Shown here in pieces: positions 52,004 through 63,122 of a DNA stretch of 64,000 nt. A model generated the notes under the pieces. It had not been told where the DNA came from, did not search any database, and was given only the letters and a program-made list of their open reading frames with translations. The DNA is from Lithodes maja (Eukaryota > Arthropoda > Malacostraca > Decapoda > Lithodidae). The stretch is taken from assembly GCA_037953745.1 (NCBI GenBank), contig JBAKBP010003195.1, positions 62,001 to 126,000 of the forward strand. The letters are read 5' to 3'. A program made the translations under genes and the position numbers. The stretch's first letter is position 1. Every line of letters starts with the position of its first letter.

Positions 52004-52283
52004 TATCTATCTATCTATTGCCTGACGCCGTGATCCCCGAAGGGGTGGCCACGAACGAACCGCCCCCATGCACCTCTGTCCCCAGTCAGTCGACGCCCCT
52101 CCCCCCAACCAGCACCGCCTTCATTCATGTAGTTCCTCACTCCATCCTTCCACCTCATATTCGGTCTACCTCTCCCCCTCTGTCCCTCCACTTCGCTCTC
52201 GTACACCCTCTTAGTCATTCTCTCGCTTTCCATACGTTCCATATGGCCGAACCATCTCAAGTTGTTCCTTTTCACACTTTTCA
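52004..52283 (-). mobile_element. RTE-clade LINE copy 4, 3' end only
   Basis: Matches the last 85-90 codons of RTE copy 1, from SVKRNNLRWFGHMERMESER to the tail-encoded stop, with (TAGA)n at 52004-52018. 52284-52737 beyond it holds no recognised feature. Confidence 0.9.
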
Positions 52284-52737
52284 CACGAAGTACACCATTT
52301 AAACCATGAAGGAGACAGAAGAACCAAGCTCTTAACCCAGAGATGAAAGTGTGTAAGCCTAGTACCCTACGTTATTTGGCAACGGTCAAAATGTAACTGA
52401 ATGAGTAACTCATGGTGGTATGATTGTAGGTTAGATATATTATCAAGTGCAGTATGTTAGGTAACTCTTGATTCTATCCATAAATTCCATATACCACCCC
52501 GTACATCATACTACCCAAAGGTGATCCACTGTGTGTTCTCCAACGAATAAGCTATATTAGAAAGTAACCTACCACCTTATGTATCAACCTACTTTAAACA
52601 TTTCGATTCATACTGTATATAATGTCCGACTAAATTTGTTGCCGCGGTCGGTCTCTCTATTTTTAGATGGGTAAATCCTCCTCGTCCTCCGCCCACAACC
52701 TCGACAGTTCCAGCGTCCTCGTTGACAAATGCCTATA

Positions 52738-53506
52738 CAGTCAGCCCCCCCAATACGCGAGAATAGGGGCGACAGGAGGCATCGCGTATTGGGAATCCGC
52801 GTATTGTGGACCTAACTTTAAATAGGAATAATTAGATATGGGTGACATCTCTCAATTATGGCCTATTTTCAAAAATTTTGGCCTTATTTTCGACATTTTT
52901 GGCTCTACAGTACAGTCTATATCTTATATATAATAAGAACAATGAATAAAAATATGAAACCTTACCTTAAAATTAGTAGTAGATAGGCTAGGACTAGGAC
53001 TAGGACCGTAGGACTTCACGATTTTCTCCAACTTCTCCCTCCCTGACCAAATCGTACGAACAGTTTACTCTGACAAGCCTATTGCACAGTTTCCTTCTCC
53101 TTTTTTCTTGCTATCCAACACTTCCACCTTCATTTTGTGTGTTATCTTCTTATATTGGCGTGGCATGGCGAAAAAAGTGGCAGGCACTACAAACGTTTGG
53201 TCACTCCGCACGGCTATGACGCTTGAGCGGGACTGTGGGAGGGAGGGAGGGAGGGTAAGCGGGAGGGAAGGCAGGCGTATGCCCGTCTTCTTCTTTTTTC
53301 AGAGCTACTCCTGGGCCTCGCGAAACGTAGACGTGCTCGCGTATCAAGCGGGAATAGCGGATTTGGCCCCTTCTTAGCTCTCGATTCGTGTATTGTGGTA
53401 CCACCTCGCGTAATTAATGTTTAATTAATTAATGTTATTTTCGAGGGGTCACTCGTGTATTAGGGTTTTCGCGAATTGTGGAATCGCGTATTGGGGGGGC
53501 TGACTG
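52738..53506. mobile_element. pogo/Tigger-like miniature element T4
   Basis: Perfect inverted ends starting CAGTCAGCCCCCCCAATACG, with TA at 52736-52737 and 53507-53508. Interior contains a (GGGA)n stretch near 53235. No transposase ORF. 53509-54180 after it is Harbinger-like interior without coding signal. Confidence 0.9.
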
Positions 53507-56500
53507 TACTGTACTTGTTGGAAGAATACTAACAAATAAACCAAATTAAAGGAGTGTAGAAGGACTAAGATATAATATTGGATTGTCACAAGATAGGCCT
53601 ATTTCATAACATCCGAGAACAAGTAGCCTATTTGCACTCTATTTTTTCGCAAATTACCGTAAACTGGAGTGATTTCGGATAGGATAAGGATAAGGATATT
53701 ATGGGGATAATTTTAGGAGGCTTCCTGGATTACGGCGCACGGCGCATTATCACTACACATCACTTGACCTAGTTAAATCTCTACAATGTGTTTACAGTCA
53801 TGAGAAATTGTGAAAAACAAACTCGAAAAATTTCCGAAATTACCCCACTTTACGAATTGTGAAAACTCGCGAATTTGGCAACTATCTCAGATGCTGCCAC
53901 ACCGGAGTATGCAATTGTTTTCGTATGGTAAATATATTACCCTTTCAATTTAGCAATATATAATAGATTTCACAATAACAAAATATTGCATAATTACCCT
54001 AATGTTTTATAGTAATTAGTATATGCAATTAGAAGCCTATACTTACCTATTAAACGTTATTCATCGATTGTAATCTTGCTAGATGTAGCGAACTAGCGGT
54101 TGTGGCAGCCTTCTTAACGCTTCCACTAAAAGCTGCTTTTAAATGTTTTATGAATAACTTTTAATGATTTTCTTTTAGTTAAAATTACTTTTAGGGAAAT
54201 TTTTAAATTATTTTATAAATACCGGCCCTGGTCTATCAGAGTGAGAACTGAGCGATCTCTGCCATACCCATAGCTTACTCCGACTGTTCCTTTTACTTAT
54301 GTCTTTCCTAGATCTCAAGTGACGGCGTCTTTTCCGTGGATTGACCTCCCAATCTACCAAGATTGGAAGCCAAAGCGTCACATTTTTCCTTTGCCCCTCA
54401 ACTTTCTCTTCATAATTGCTGAGGGGCACAGGGCCCTGGGTGGGGCTTTGGTTTCCCGGGCGTTTCCGCACCCTCCTCCGCTCCCCGCCATGGAGTGGCT
54501 TCGGTCACCCAGGCTTTATTGTGGTCGGCAGGGAGGGTTCTGTGGGGGCGCTCGGTTATGGCCTTGCTCGGGGCCTTGGGGCTGTTCGGCCAGGCAGCTT
54601 GGGAAACAACAACAACAACAACAAAAACTAAATTGGAATAACTTCCTACAAACACTTGATCACAAAACAAACCCCAAAAACTCTACAAAACACTAAACAG
54701 CATCACACTTTCCAACAGCAACACAACACAATCACATGCTGCAATCACAACAACAGACTCTACTCCTTCATGTAAACAACAAGCAAACACTCTCATCAAT
54801 CACTTCTCACATGTCAGCCACCTAAAACCTCACAAAGACGACCGACGTGTCATCCGACGTAAGAGACAATTCCCCACAGACCCTGACTATACACCCTTCA
54901 CCAATCACCAGACAAAGCATATCATCAACAATCTCAAGCACTCACCCGCCTGTGGCCTAGACAACATAAGCAACATACACCTCAGACACCTGGGACCACA
55001 AGGCATACAAGCACTCACTAACATATCAAACTACAGCTATTCACACAACACAATACCAGACATTTGGAAACATGGTATCATCATCACATTCCCCAAACCC
55101 AACAAAGACCCCACGATACCCTCCTCGCACCGCCCCATCACACTCCTTTGCTCCCCCTCCAAAGTCATGGAACACCTAGTATTACAACTAATTACACCCG
55201 ACCTACCCCTAGCTCCAACACAACATGGCTTTAGGCCACTGCACTCCACAAACACACTTCTCACAGACCTTACACAAAGAGCTTTTGACGGCATCAACTC
55301 AGCTAGACCACCACACAGATCACTATTAGCCACACTCGACATTAGTAAAGCCTTCGATGCCATCCCCCGCCACAACCTAACAAACAAAATCTACAACACC
55401 AACATGCACAACAACACAAAAAGGTGGCTGGCCAACTTCGTAGCAGGCAGATGTGAACACGTATCTTTTGCCGGTCAGTCATCTAAAATCAGAAACTTTC
55501 CAAATGGAGTCCCACAAGGATCTGTCCTATCGCTCGCACTCTTCAATCTGTACATGCACGATATAACTACACCCAATACGCCCCAAATAAACTTAGCTTC
55601 CTATGCAGATGACATAACACTCACATGCACATACCATGACCCAAAAAGAGCAACAGATCTCCTTCAACCCTATCTCAACACACTACATGGCTGATGCACT
55701 ACAAACAGACTTAATCTAGCCCCTGCCAAATCCACCGTAACCCTGCTCACAAGTTGGACAGGAGAACAATAATACATCCCTCAACTCACCATAAACAACA
55801 CACCCCTAACACATACACACACACCCAAAATCCTAGGAGTAACATATGATACTCATATGACATTCAAACAGCACACCACAAACATTAAAAAGAAACTGAC
55901 ACCCAGACTTAACGCCCTCAGGTCACTTGCTCACACAAAATTTGGACACAACAAAGAAACTACCATCACAGTATATAAACAATACATAAGATCAGTGATG
56001 GAATACGCAAGCCCAGCCTGGGCTTCTAACCTAGCTGAAACACATCATAAGACCTTACAGACTATTCAAAACAAAGCCCTAAAGATCATTACAGGCTGCA
56101 CAGCTACTGCACCCACAGATCACCTACATCAAGAAACCCAAATCCTCAAAGTCAAACACCATCTGGACATGAGAGGCACTTAATTCCTGGCAGCAGCCTC
56201 CACGAACCAAGACCACCCACTAAACTACATGGCAACACACCCACAGACACCAAGAAATATCAAAACAACACCTAGCACATGGTATCACACACAATTATTG
56301 TCCTCTCTCCCTCCCTGCCCACCCCAAACCAACTTCCAGAAGCACATCCATACTCATATCTCTCGCCGATCCATCCACTCACTCACAGACAACACGCAGC
56401 TGCATGCACGACCTCCCGAAATCCATCCTTCCGAATCCTCCCTTCCTCGCGAGGACAGAGTCCACCTGGCCAGGCTGAGATGCGGACACCATCCAGCTCT

Positions 56501-56740
56501 CCTGAGCTATCAGAAGAGACTGGATTACTCCGTTGTCGACGCCTGCCCGGGATGTAACACAGCACCCCATACCATTAAACACATCATAGAAGACTGCATT
56601 TCACACAACCACTTACGCCAACAACACAATCTACACTCAATGAGAGCTCTGTGGGAAAGCCCGATCGTGGCCATGGCCTTCCTCAGGGACTCGGGGCTGT
56701 TCGGCCAGGCAGCTTAGGGAACAACAACAACAACAACAAC

Positions 56741-58420
56741 ACAATACCAGACATCTGGAAGCATGGTATCATCATCACATTCCCCAAACCTAACAAAGAC
56801 CCCACGCTACCCTCCTCACACCGCCCTATCACACTCCTTTGCACCCCCTCCAAAGTCATAGAGTGCCTTGTACGACAACTGATGACACCTGCCTTACCCC
56901 TTTCTCCAACACAACACGGCTTCAGGCCATTGCACTCCACAAACACTCTTCTTACAGACCTTACATAAAGAGTTTTTGACGGCATCAACTCAGCTAGACC
57001 ACCACACAGATCAGTACTTGCCACACTTGACATTAGTAAAGCCTTCGATGCCATCCCCCGCCACAACCTAACAAACAAAATCTACAACACAAACATGCAC
57101 AACAACACAAAAAGATGGCTGGCCAACTTCTTAGCAGGCAGATGTGCACAGGTATCTTTTGCCGGTCAGTCATCTAGCATTAGAAATTTCCCAAACGGAG
57201 TCCCGCAAGGATCCGTCCTGTCGCCTGCACTCTTCAATCTGTACATGCATGATATAAATACACCAAATTCACCCCAAATAACCATAGCCTCCTACGCAGA
57301 CGACATAACACTCACAAGCACGCACCAAAACCCAGACACAGCAACAAGACTCCTTCAAGACTATCTCGACACATTACATGAATGGTGCACTACAAACAGA
57401 CTCAATTAGCCCCAGCTAAATCCACTGCAACCCTCCTCACAAGCTGGACAGGAGAGCACGATTACGTCCCGGGACTCAACATAAACAACACACCCCTAAC
57501 ACACACACACACACACAAAATCCTAGGAGTAACATACGACACCCAACTGACATTCAAACAGCACACCACAAACACGAAAAAGAAACTGACACCCAGACTT
57601 AACGCCCTCAGATCACTTGTCCACACGAAATTTGGACACAGCAAAGAAACCACCACCACAGTCTATAAACAATACATAAGATCAGTTATGGAATACGCAA
57701 GCCTGGCCTGGGCTTCTAACCTAGCTGAAACACATAAGACCTTACAGACTATTCAAAATAAAGCCCTTAAAATCATCACAGGATGCACAGCTACTACACC
57801 CACAGATCACCTACATCAAGAAAACAAAGTCCTAAAAGTCAAAGATCATCTAGACATGAGAGGCATTCAATTCCTGGCAGCAGCCTCCACGAATCAACAC
57901 CACCCACTACACTACTGTACATGGCAACACACCCACAGACACCAAGAAATATCAAAACAACACCCAGCACACGCTATCACACACAAATACTGTCTTCTCT
58001 CCCTCCCTGCCCACCCCAAACCAACTTCCGGAAGCACATCCATACTCATATCACTCGCCGTTCCATCCACTCACTCATAGACAACACGCAGCTGCAAGCA
58101 CGACCTCCCGAAATCCATCCTTCTGAATCCTCCCTTCCTCGCGAGAACAGAGTCCACCTGGCCAGGCTTAGATGCGGACACCATCCAGCTCTTCTGAGCT
58201 ATCAGAAGAGACTGGATGACTCCGTCGTTGACACCTGCCCGGGTTGTAACACAGCACCCCATACCATAAAACACATCATAGAAGACTGCATTTCACACAA
58301 CCACTTATGCCAACAACACAATTTACACTATTTGAGAGCTCTGTGGGAAAGCCCGACCGTGGCCTTCCTCAAGGACTCGGGGCTGTTCGGCTAGGCAGCT
58401 TAGGGAACAACAACAACAAC
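56741..58420 (+). pseudogene. (AAC)n-tailed I/Ingi-like LINE, 5'-truncated copy inserted in the tail of the previous one
   Basis: Begins ACAATACCAGACATCTGG directly after the preceding (AAC)n run, matching the previous copy from 55040. RT motifs: TLDISKAFDAIPRH, GVPQGSVLSPALFN and SYADDITLTS; then the knuckle CPGCNTAPHTIKHIIEDC. Breaks include a TAA near 56966 and frameshifts near 57405 and 57910. Ends GGCTAGGCAGCTTAGGGAAC with (AAC)n to about 58420. Confidence 0.85.
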
Positions 58421-58475
58421 AGCTGGGCCTACTTATAAATTGGCGAATTGAGAACATTACTATTAAATGGTATAG

Positions 58476-58895
58476 TTGTTGTTGTTTTTGTTGTTGTTGT
58501 TCCCCAAGCTGCCTGGCCGAACAGCCCCAAGGCCCCGAGCAATTCCAAGGCCATAACCGAGCGCCCCCACAGAACCCTCCCTGCCGACCACAATAAAGCC
58601 TGGGTGACCGAAGCCACTCCATGGCGGGGAGCCGAGGAGGGTGCGGAAATGCCCGGGAAACCAAAGCCCCACCCAGGGCCCTGTGCCCCTCAGCAATTAT
58701 GAAGAGAAAGTTGAGGGGCAAGGGAAAAATGTGACGCTTTGACTTCCAATCTCGGTAGATTGGGAGGTCAATCCACGGAAAAGACGCCGTCACTCGAGAT
58801 CTAGAAAATATATAAGTTAAAGGAACAGTCAGAGTAAGCTATGGGTATGGCAGAGATCGCTCAGTTCTCACTCTGATAGACCAGCCCATCACCAC
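58476..58895 (-). mobile_element. SINE-like element A, copy 2 (short form)
   Basis: Perfect 12-bp target duplication TAAATGGTATAG at 58464-58475 and 58896-58907. On its strand it starts GTGGTGATGGGCTGG, the same 5' boundary as copy 3, and ends with the shared 3' end and (AAC)n. Confidence 0.95.
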
Positions 58896-58922
58896 TAAAT
58901 GGTATAGTAATGTGTGTTTGTT

Positions 58923-59090
58923 ATTATATCAAGGCTGATAATACAGATAGTCATTAGGGGGTATTATATCAAGGCTGATAATACAGATAGTCATTAGGGG
59001 GCATTATATCAAGGCTGATAATACAGATAGTCATTAGGGGGTATTATATCAAGGCTGATAATACAGATAGTCATTAGGGGGTATTTTCTA
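58923..59090 (+). repeat. 40-bp tandem repeat, four units
   Basis: ATTATATCAAGGCTGATAAT at 58923, 58963, 59003 and 59043. The unit is single-copy in repeat P copy 1 (32617-32660, inverted), so it expanded here. Confidence 0.95.
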
Positions 59091-59156
59091 TGTTTCGTTG
59101 TCCTGAACTTCCCCAAATGACTAATTCCTTGATTATGACGAGAGTATGTTAATGTA

Positions 59157-60614
59157 CAGCTCGGTCCCGCATAGTGCAAGAAATTGGTCGATACAGTGCG
59201 TCGCACTATGCGAATTCACACTATGTGAACAACGTATCCTATGGGAATAACCGTAATTGGTCGATCGGTCCTCCATATAGCAGACACATCTTTCCTTATA
59301 TCGTTTTTCATACAGACACAAACATACCAAGAACAAATATTAATGATTAATATAGCATATCAATGGTAAATTAAACCTGTCCTTACATTAAATTCTACAC
59401 TTGATACGATCACAAACCCGAGAATGCCAGATAGTGTCACACAGTACGGGGTAAATGCGAGATAGTGTCACACAGTACGGGGTAAATGCGAGATAGTGTC
59501 ACACAGTACGGGGTAAATGCGAGATAGTGTCACACAGTACGGGGTAAATGCGAGATAGTGTCACACAGTACGGGGTAAATGCAAGATAGTGTCACACAGT
59601 ACGGGGTAAATGCGAGATAGTGTCACACAGTACGGGGTAAATGCGAGATAGTGTCACACAGTACGGGGTAAATGCGAGATAGTGTCACACAGTACGGGGT
59701 AAATGCGAGATAGTGTCACACAGTACGGGGTAAATGCGAGATAGTGTCACACAGTACGGGGTAAATGCGAGATAGTGTCACACAGTACGGGGTAAATGCG
59801 AGATAGTGTCACACAGTACGGGGTAAATGCGAGATAGTGTCACACAGTACGGGGTAAATGCGAGATAGTGTCACACAGTACGGGGTAAATGCGAGATAGT
59901 GTCACACAGTACGGGGTAAATGCGAGATAGTGTCACACAGTACGGGGTAAATGCGAGATAGTGTCACACAGTACGGGGTAAATGCGAGATAGTGTCACAC
60001 AGTACGGGGTAAATGCGAGATAGTGTCACACAGTACGGGGTAAATGCGAGATAGTGTCACACAGTACGGGGTAAATGCGAGATAGTGTCACACAGTACGG
60101 GGTAAATGCGAGATAGTGTCACACAGTACGGGGTAAATGCGAGATAGTGTCACACAGTACGGGGTAAATGCGAGATAGTGTCACACAGTACGGGGTAAAT
60201 GCGAGATAGTGTCACACAGTACGGGGTAAATGCGAGATAGTGTCACACAGTACGGGGTAAATGCCAGATAGTGTCACACAGTACGGGGTAAATGCGAGAT
60301 AGTGTCACACAGTACGGGGTAAATGCGAGATAGTGTCACACAGTACGGGGTAAAAAATGTCTGACTGACCAGCCTCCCTCCGTGCCCAAGCTGCTCAAAC
60401 ACCAGTGACGTCACGAGTCGGGCGGGAAATTTATTGCACTGTACAAATTTTGGCCGCACTAATAGAAAACTCCCCGGATTTAACCCATATTGCCACCCGA
60501 ATTGCAATAACAGATCGTATTCGCATTGATTGATAATGTTGTGTTTAATATTTTCATTGCTCTCACTAATCAAAATTTGCACTGTTTGAACTCACTTTAT
60601 ACGGGACCGAGCTG
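59157..60614. mobile_element. pogo-like miniature element T5 containing a satellite array
   Basis: Ends CAGCTCGGTCCCGCATA and, inverted from the right, CAGCTCGGTCCCGTATA, with TA at 59155-59156 and 60615-60616. No transposase ORF. Most of the interior is the 31-bp array. Confidence 0.8.
59430..60355. repeat. 31-bp satellite array, about 30 units
   Basis: Unit begins GATAGTGTCACACAGTACGG; starts at 59430 and recurs every 31 bases to 60329. Units are nearly all identical. A C variant (GCCAGATAG) occurs at the first unit and near 60265, and an A variant near 59582. No non-repeated spacer lies between units. Confidence 0.97.
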
Positions 60615-60616
60615 TA

Positions 60617-61121
60617 TGTGCAATAGTTTGCTTGGGAAATAGATTCACTTGCTCATATAGTGATATACATTTTATGTGGTGGTTTTGTGATTTTTTTATT
60701 TCATAATATTGTTTTGCTAAATCTTCAGTATGTTATTTCCACATAGTGATGCAAGAGAACCCGTTGTCGTACAACGATGATTCAGATGTCATTGGAAAGC
60801 TTGTTTTTCGCTCTTTCACGGATATATAATTGTATTACGCTCTGGCTCTTGCTTATGCATGAAAAAGAGCATGGAATGATGCTCATTTTCGGTAAATATG
60901 ACTGCCAGGCGCTACCATGATACTCCCCCCACCCCCCCCCCCGTGGGTTGGGAGTTAATTCATAATCATCTAAATCCCAAAATACACAAAATATATAAAG
61001 TTATTTACAATAACTACATACACACCTTTTGTGAGTTGTTTGATCACATAAAACAAGTGCTATAGGGATTTCTGTAGGAGAAGATGCGTTTTAGTAATGC
61101 TATAGTTTTCAACTTTTTTTT
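60617..61121. other. Spacer without recognised genes
   Basis: AT-rich; includes a poly-C run near 60927-60942 (CCCCCCACCCCCCCCCC). No ORF of interest. Probably intron sequence of the NUP160 gene. Confidence 0.4.
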
Positions 61122-61402
61122 TACCTAACTTCCAGGTCTTACTTTCAATTTAAATGCAATTTGGCTCAGGTAAATGCAACTATGAAACTAGGTCAAGGAT
61201 ATTTATTTTTTATTTTTTTTAATTCAATTTAGGTAGAGAGAGAGAGAGAGAGAAGGAGCTATGTTGAAAAATAGCTCCTCTCTCTCTCTTTACCTAAATT
61301 GAATGAAAAAAGAAAAAAGAAATATCCTTGATCTAGTTTCATAGTTGCATATACCTGTGCCAAATTGCATTTCAATTGAAAGTAAGACCTGGAAGTTGGG
61401 TA
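61122..61402. mobile_element. Foldback miniature element
   Basis: Two inverted arms of about 125 bp: 61122-61250 (ACCTAACTTCCAGGTCTTAC to GGTAGAGAGAG) and 61262-61402 (CTCTCTCTTTACC to GTAAGACCTGGAAGTTGGGT). The loop is only about 15 bases. It ends about 90 bp before the NUP160 splice acceptor and supplies a spurious ATG at 61376. Confidence 0.85.
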
Positions 61403-61492
61403 ATAAACAGGGTGGTCCCCTTAAGCCATAATTATATACCGGTACTTACAAATAATATTTTGTTTTTATTATTAATGTGTTTATTACAACAG

Positions 61493-62967
61493 GTTGGTCA
61501 GAAACCAGTGGGCCTTGTTGGTGGTGGTGGCGGTGTTGTGAGGAAGCAAGTGGTGTCATGGGTACGTGGTGTTGATGCCCTGGAGTTAGTGGTGTGTGGT
61601 GGTACTGAAGCAGTGGTGGCTGGTGCAGTAGCTGGTGTTGTTAGTGAGGACCCTGGTGTTACTGCTGCACTACTGGCTCTGGCTCGTCCTTTACGACTGT
61701 TACGTGCAGCACTACCTGCTGACCAAGCTGCTGCATTTACCCAGGATCTACACCATCTACAACCTCCAGACCAACTAGCTGCCGACTTGGCCTCCTCACT
61801 GCTGGCCCACGACCCTGAACTAACGTCCACCCTGGCTCGACTCTTGACAGGACTGCCAGGGCTGGTGCCGGGGCTGTGGGCATATCTACATGCTTTACAG
61901 CTTGACCAAGGTTTGCCTGATGCCCTCACATTAACAGAGACCAATGGAGCCAGAAGTGAAGGTGGGGAGCTGGGAGGGAGGGCTGGAGCAGGTCTGGTGG
62001 GCGCTGTAGTACAACAGGTAGGACGAGGGAGACTGGAACTGTGTAGAGATCTACTGGTGATGCAACAGGCAGCTATACAACTGGCTCATCAGTGTCGTTT
62101 GGCTCCTGAGGCTGCTGCCACTCTACGCTCCACCCTTTTACCCAAGACAGCCCTTCTTACCCAGGCATATTTTGCCTTATTGCACCTTGCGTCCGCTCCA
62201 GCTGAGCGACCTACTCGTGGGACTCTGGAGGTTGCTCGACGTCAACTTGCTGTCCTCTCTCTGGGTCCTGGTCCGGCTCCACCTCTTGAAACACGACCAG
62301 CCACTGTTCTGGAACTGTATTTCTTAGGTGCCGGAGGGGATCATGCTCGCACTGCTGCTCAGCCAGCCCTGGAGATAGCAACCCCAGGTTGGGCTGGTCA
62401 GTTGCTGCCTCTGACATTCACAGTTGCGCAATTGGCCTGGCCCATTAGCCGATGTCTAGCCCTCCTGGAATGGTTGGTGTGGGCAGGTCAACATGAGGCA
62501 GTACAACAATATGTGCGACTACTGCAGCCCTGGTGTGAGTGGAACAGCTGTTCCCGCAAATTCCTACTGGGTATTTCTCTACTGAACCAGGGTGAGGCTG
62601 ACAAAGCCACAGCCCTATTGCTAGCAGCACTTCAAGGGGTGGGCACAGAGGACTTCTTGGCAAATCGTGTAGCTGGTGGTGGACCAGAGACCTCAGAACA
62701 ACAGTTACGTGTAACATATTGCCTACGAGTAGTGCGCCTACTGGAGCAGAGTGGTCAGGGTACACTGGCTCTACAGGTGGCACAGAAGGGTGTAGCAGCT
62801 GCAGCACCTGATCCTCCAGCCCTGGCAGCGTTATATTCAGTTATCTTCAAACACCAGCTGGAGCTTCATCACCATGATGAGGCTTTTACTGCCCTGCTGG
62901 CCTGTCCATCTCACACTCGACGCCGGGACCTTCTCCGTCAGTTGGTTGTAGCACTTCACAACAGAGG
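61493..62967 (+). CDS. NUP160: Nuclear pore complex protein Nup160, internal exon
   Basis: Nup160 is a scaffold subunit of the Nup107-160 Y-complex, on both faces of the nuclear pore. The acceptor TTTATTACAACAG ends at 61492 and the donor G/GTAAGT is at 62968, giving 1475 bases in phase 0 to phase 2. The helical-repeat protein is Leu/Ala-rich. Its end (CPSHTRRRDLLRQLVVALHN), joined to the next exon (RGCLETLVGYQYGELAGEVV then ILENRARSADILINNYYHLLYAF), matches the conserved C-terminal half of animal Nup160 as I remember it: RQLVV, a short loop, ESRAR, NYYELLYAFH. An ATG-initiated reading from 61376 is not the start because it lies in a foldback element. Upstream exons were not identified with confidence. 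Confidence 0.85.
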
Positions 62968-63122
62968 GTAAGTGACAGTGTAAATCTATACCCACTACTT
63001 CATTTGGCTTTAAAATGTTAGGCTATGCTTGTTAGGTCTTATCACAGTCAATTTTATATAACTTGATGTATCCCTTGTAACATTATCATAATTTTGAAAA
63101 ATATTTCTAAGCTTGTGTACCT

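Larger units (their letters stand above)
46993..54227. mobile_element. PIF/Harbinger-like non-autonomous DNA transposon with nested insertions
   Basis: A perfect 16-bp inverted repeat GGCCGGTATTTATAAA is at both ends and CTG is duplicated at 46990-46992 and 54228-54230; the empty site GGGCTGGTCTATC is seen in SINE copies 1-3. A 3-bp CWG duplication is typical of PIF/Harbinger elements. Both subterminal regions are full of ACTTTTAG/CTAAAAGT words. No transposase remains after removal of PB2, the RTE tail and a pogo element, leaving about 2.1 kb. The superfamily call rests on target site and end sequence only. Confidence 0.75.
46867..54623 (+). mobile_element. SINE-like element A, copy 4 (long form), interrupted by a Harbinger-like element
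   Basis: Left part 46867-46992 starts GGGCGGGTGCCCAACCCC with a CCCCGAAAGGGG hairpin. Right part 54228-54623 continues GGTCTATCAGAGTGAGAACT and ends in the shared 3' end with (AAC)n. Joined, it matches copy 1 at 17203-17711. A likely target duplication AACAAAAA flanks it in the LINE. Confidence 0.85.
46251..56740 (+). pseudogene. (AAC)n-tailed I/Ingi-like LINE, endonuclease plus RT, split by a SINE nest
   Basis: Piece one (46270-46866) encodes the end of an APE endonuclease (SSPDITFCSPELA, LGSEHLPIII) and a linker. Piece two (54624-56740) continues with the RT: IIITFPKPNKDP, TLDISKAFDAIPRH, GVPQGSVLSLALFN near 55510, SYADDITLTC near 55601, then the C-terminal cysteine knuckle CPGCNTAPHTIKHIIEDC and the terminal GLFGQAA with stop. 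Nonsense codons and shifts occur near 54690, 55693, 55770 and 56183. The 5' part of the endonuclease is absent. The tail is (AAC)n at 56721-56741, into which another copy is inserted. Confidence 0.8.
45755..59150 (+). mobile_element. pogo-type repeat P, copy 2, split by a 12-kb nest
   Basis: Left piece 45755-46250 is the reverse complement of 33210-32740, and right piece 58420-59100 that of 32735-32610. The split falls at an (AAC)n stretch (GCCGACAACAACAACA on the left, AACAACAGCTGGGCCTAC on the right); the uninterrupted form is at 32725-32755. The left piece includes a 35-codon ORF starting MPKIKAKSDKV and a cluster of CATCCACCTC/GTGGATG words at 46005-46090. Confidence 0.6.

Noticed and set aside
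59430..60355. CRISPR-like array of a 31-bp repeat
   Set aside because: Units abut with no unique spacers, no cas genes are near and the DNA is eukaryotic; it is a satellite.
61376..61492. ATG at 61376 as the start of the Nup160-like protein
   Set aside because: It lies in a foldback element and intron; a clear acceptor at 61492 starts the exon in the same phase.
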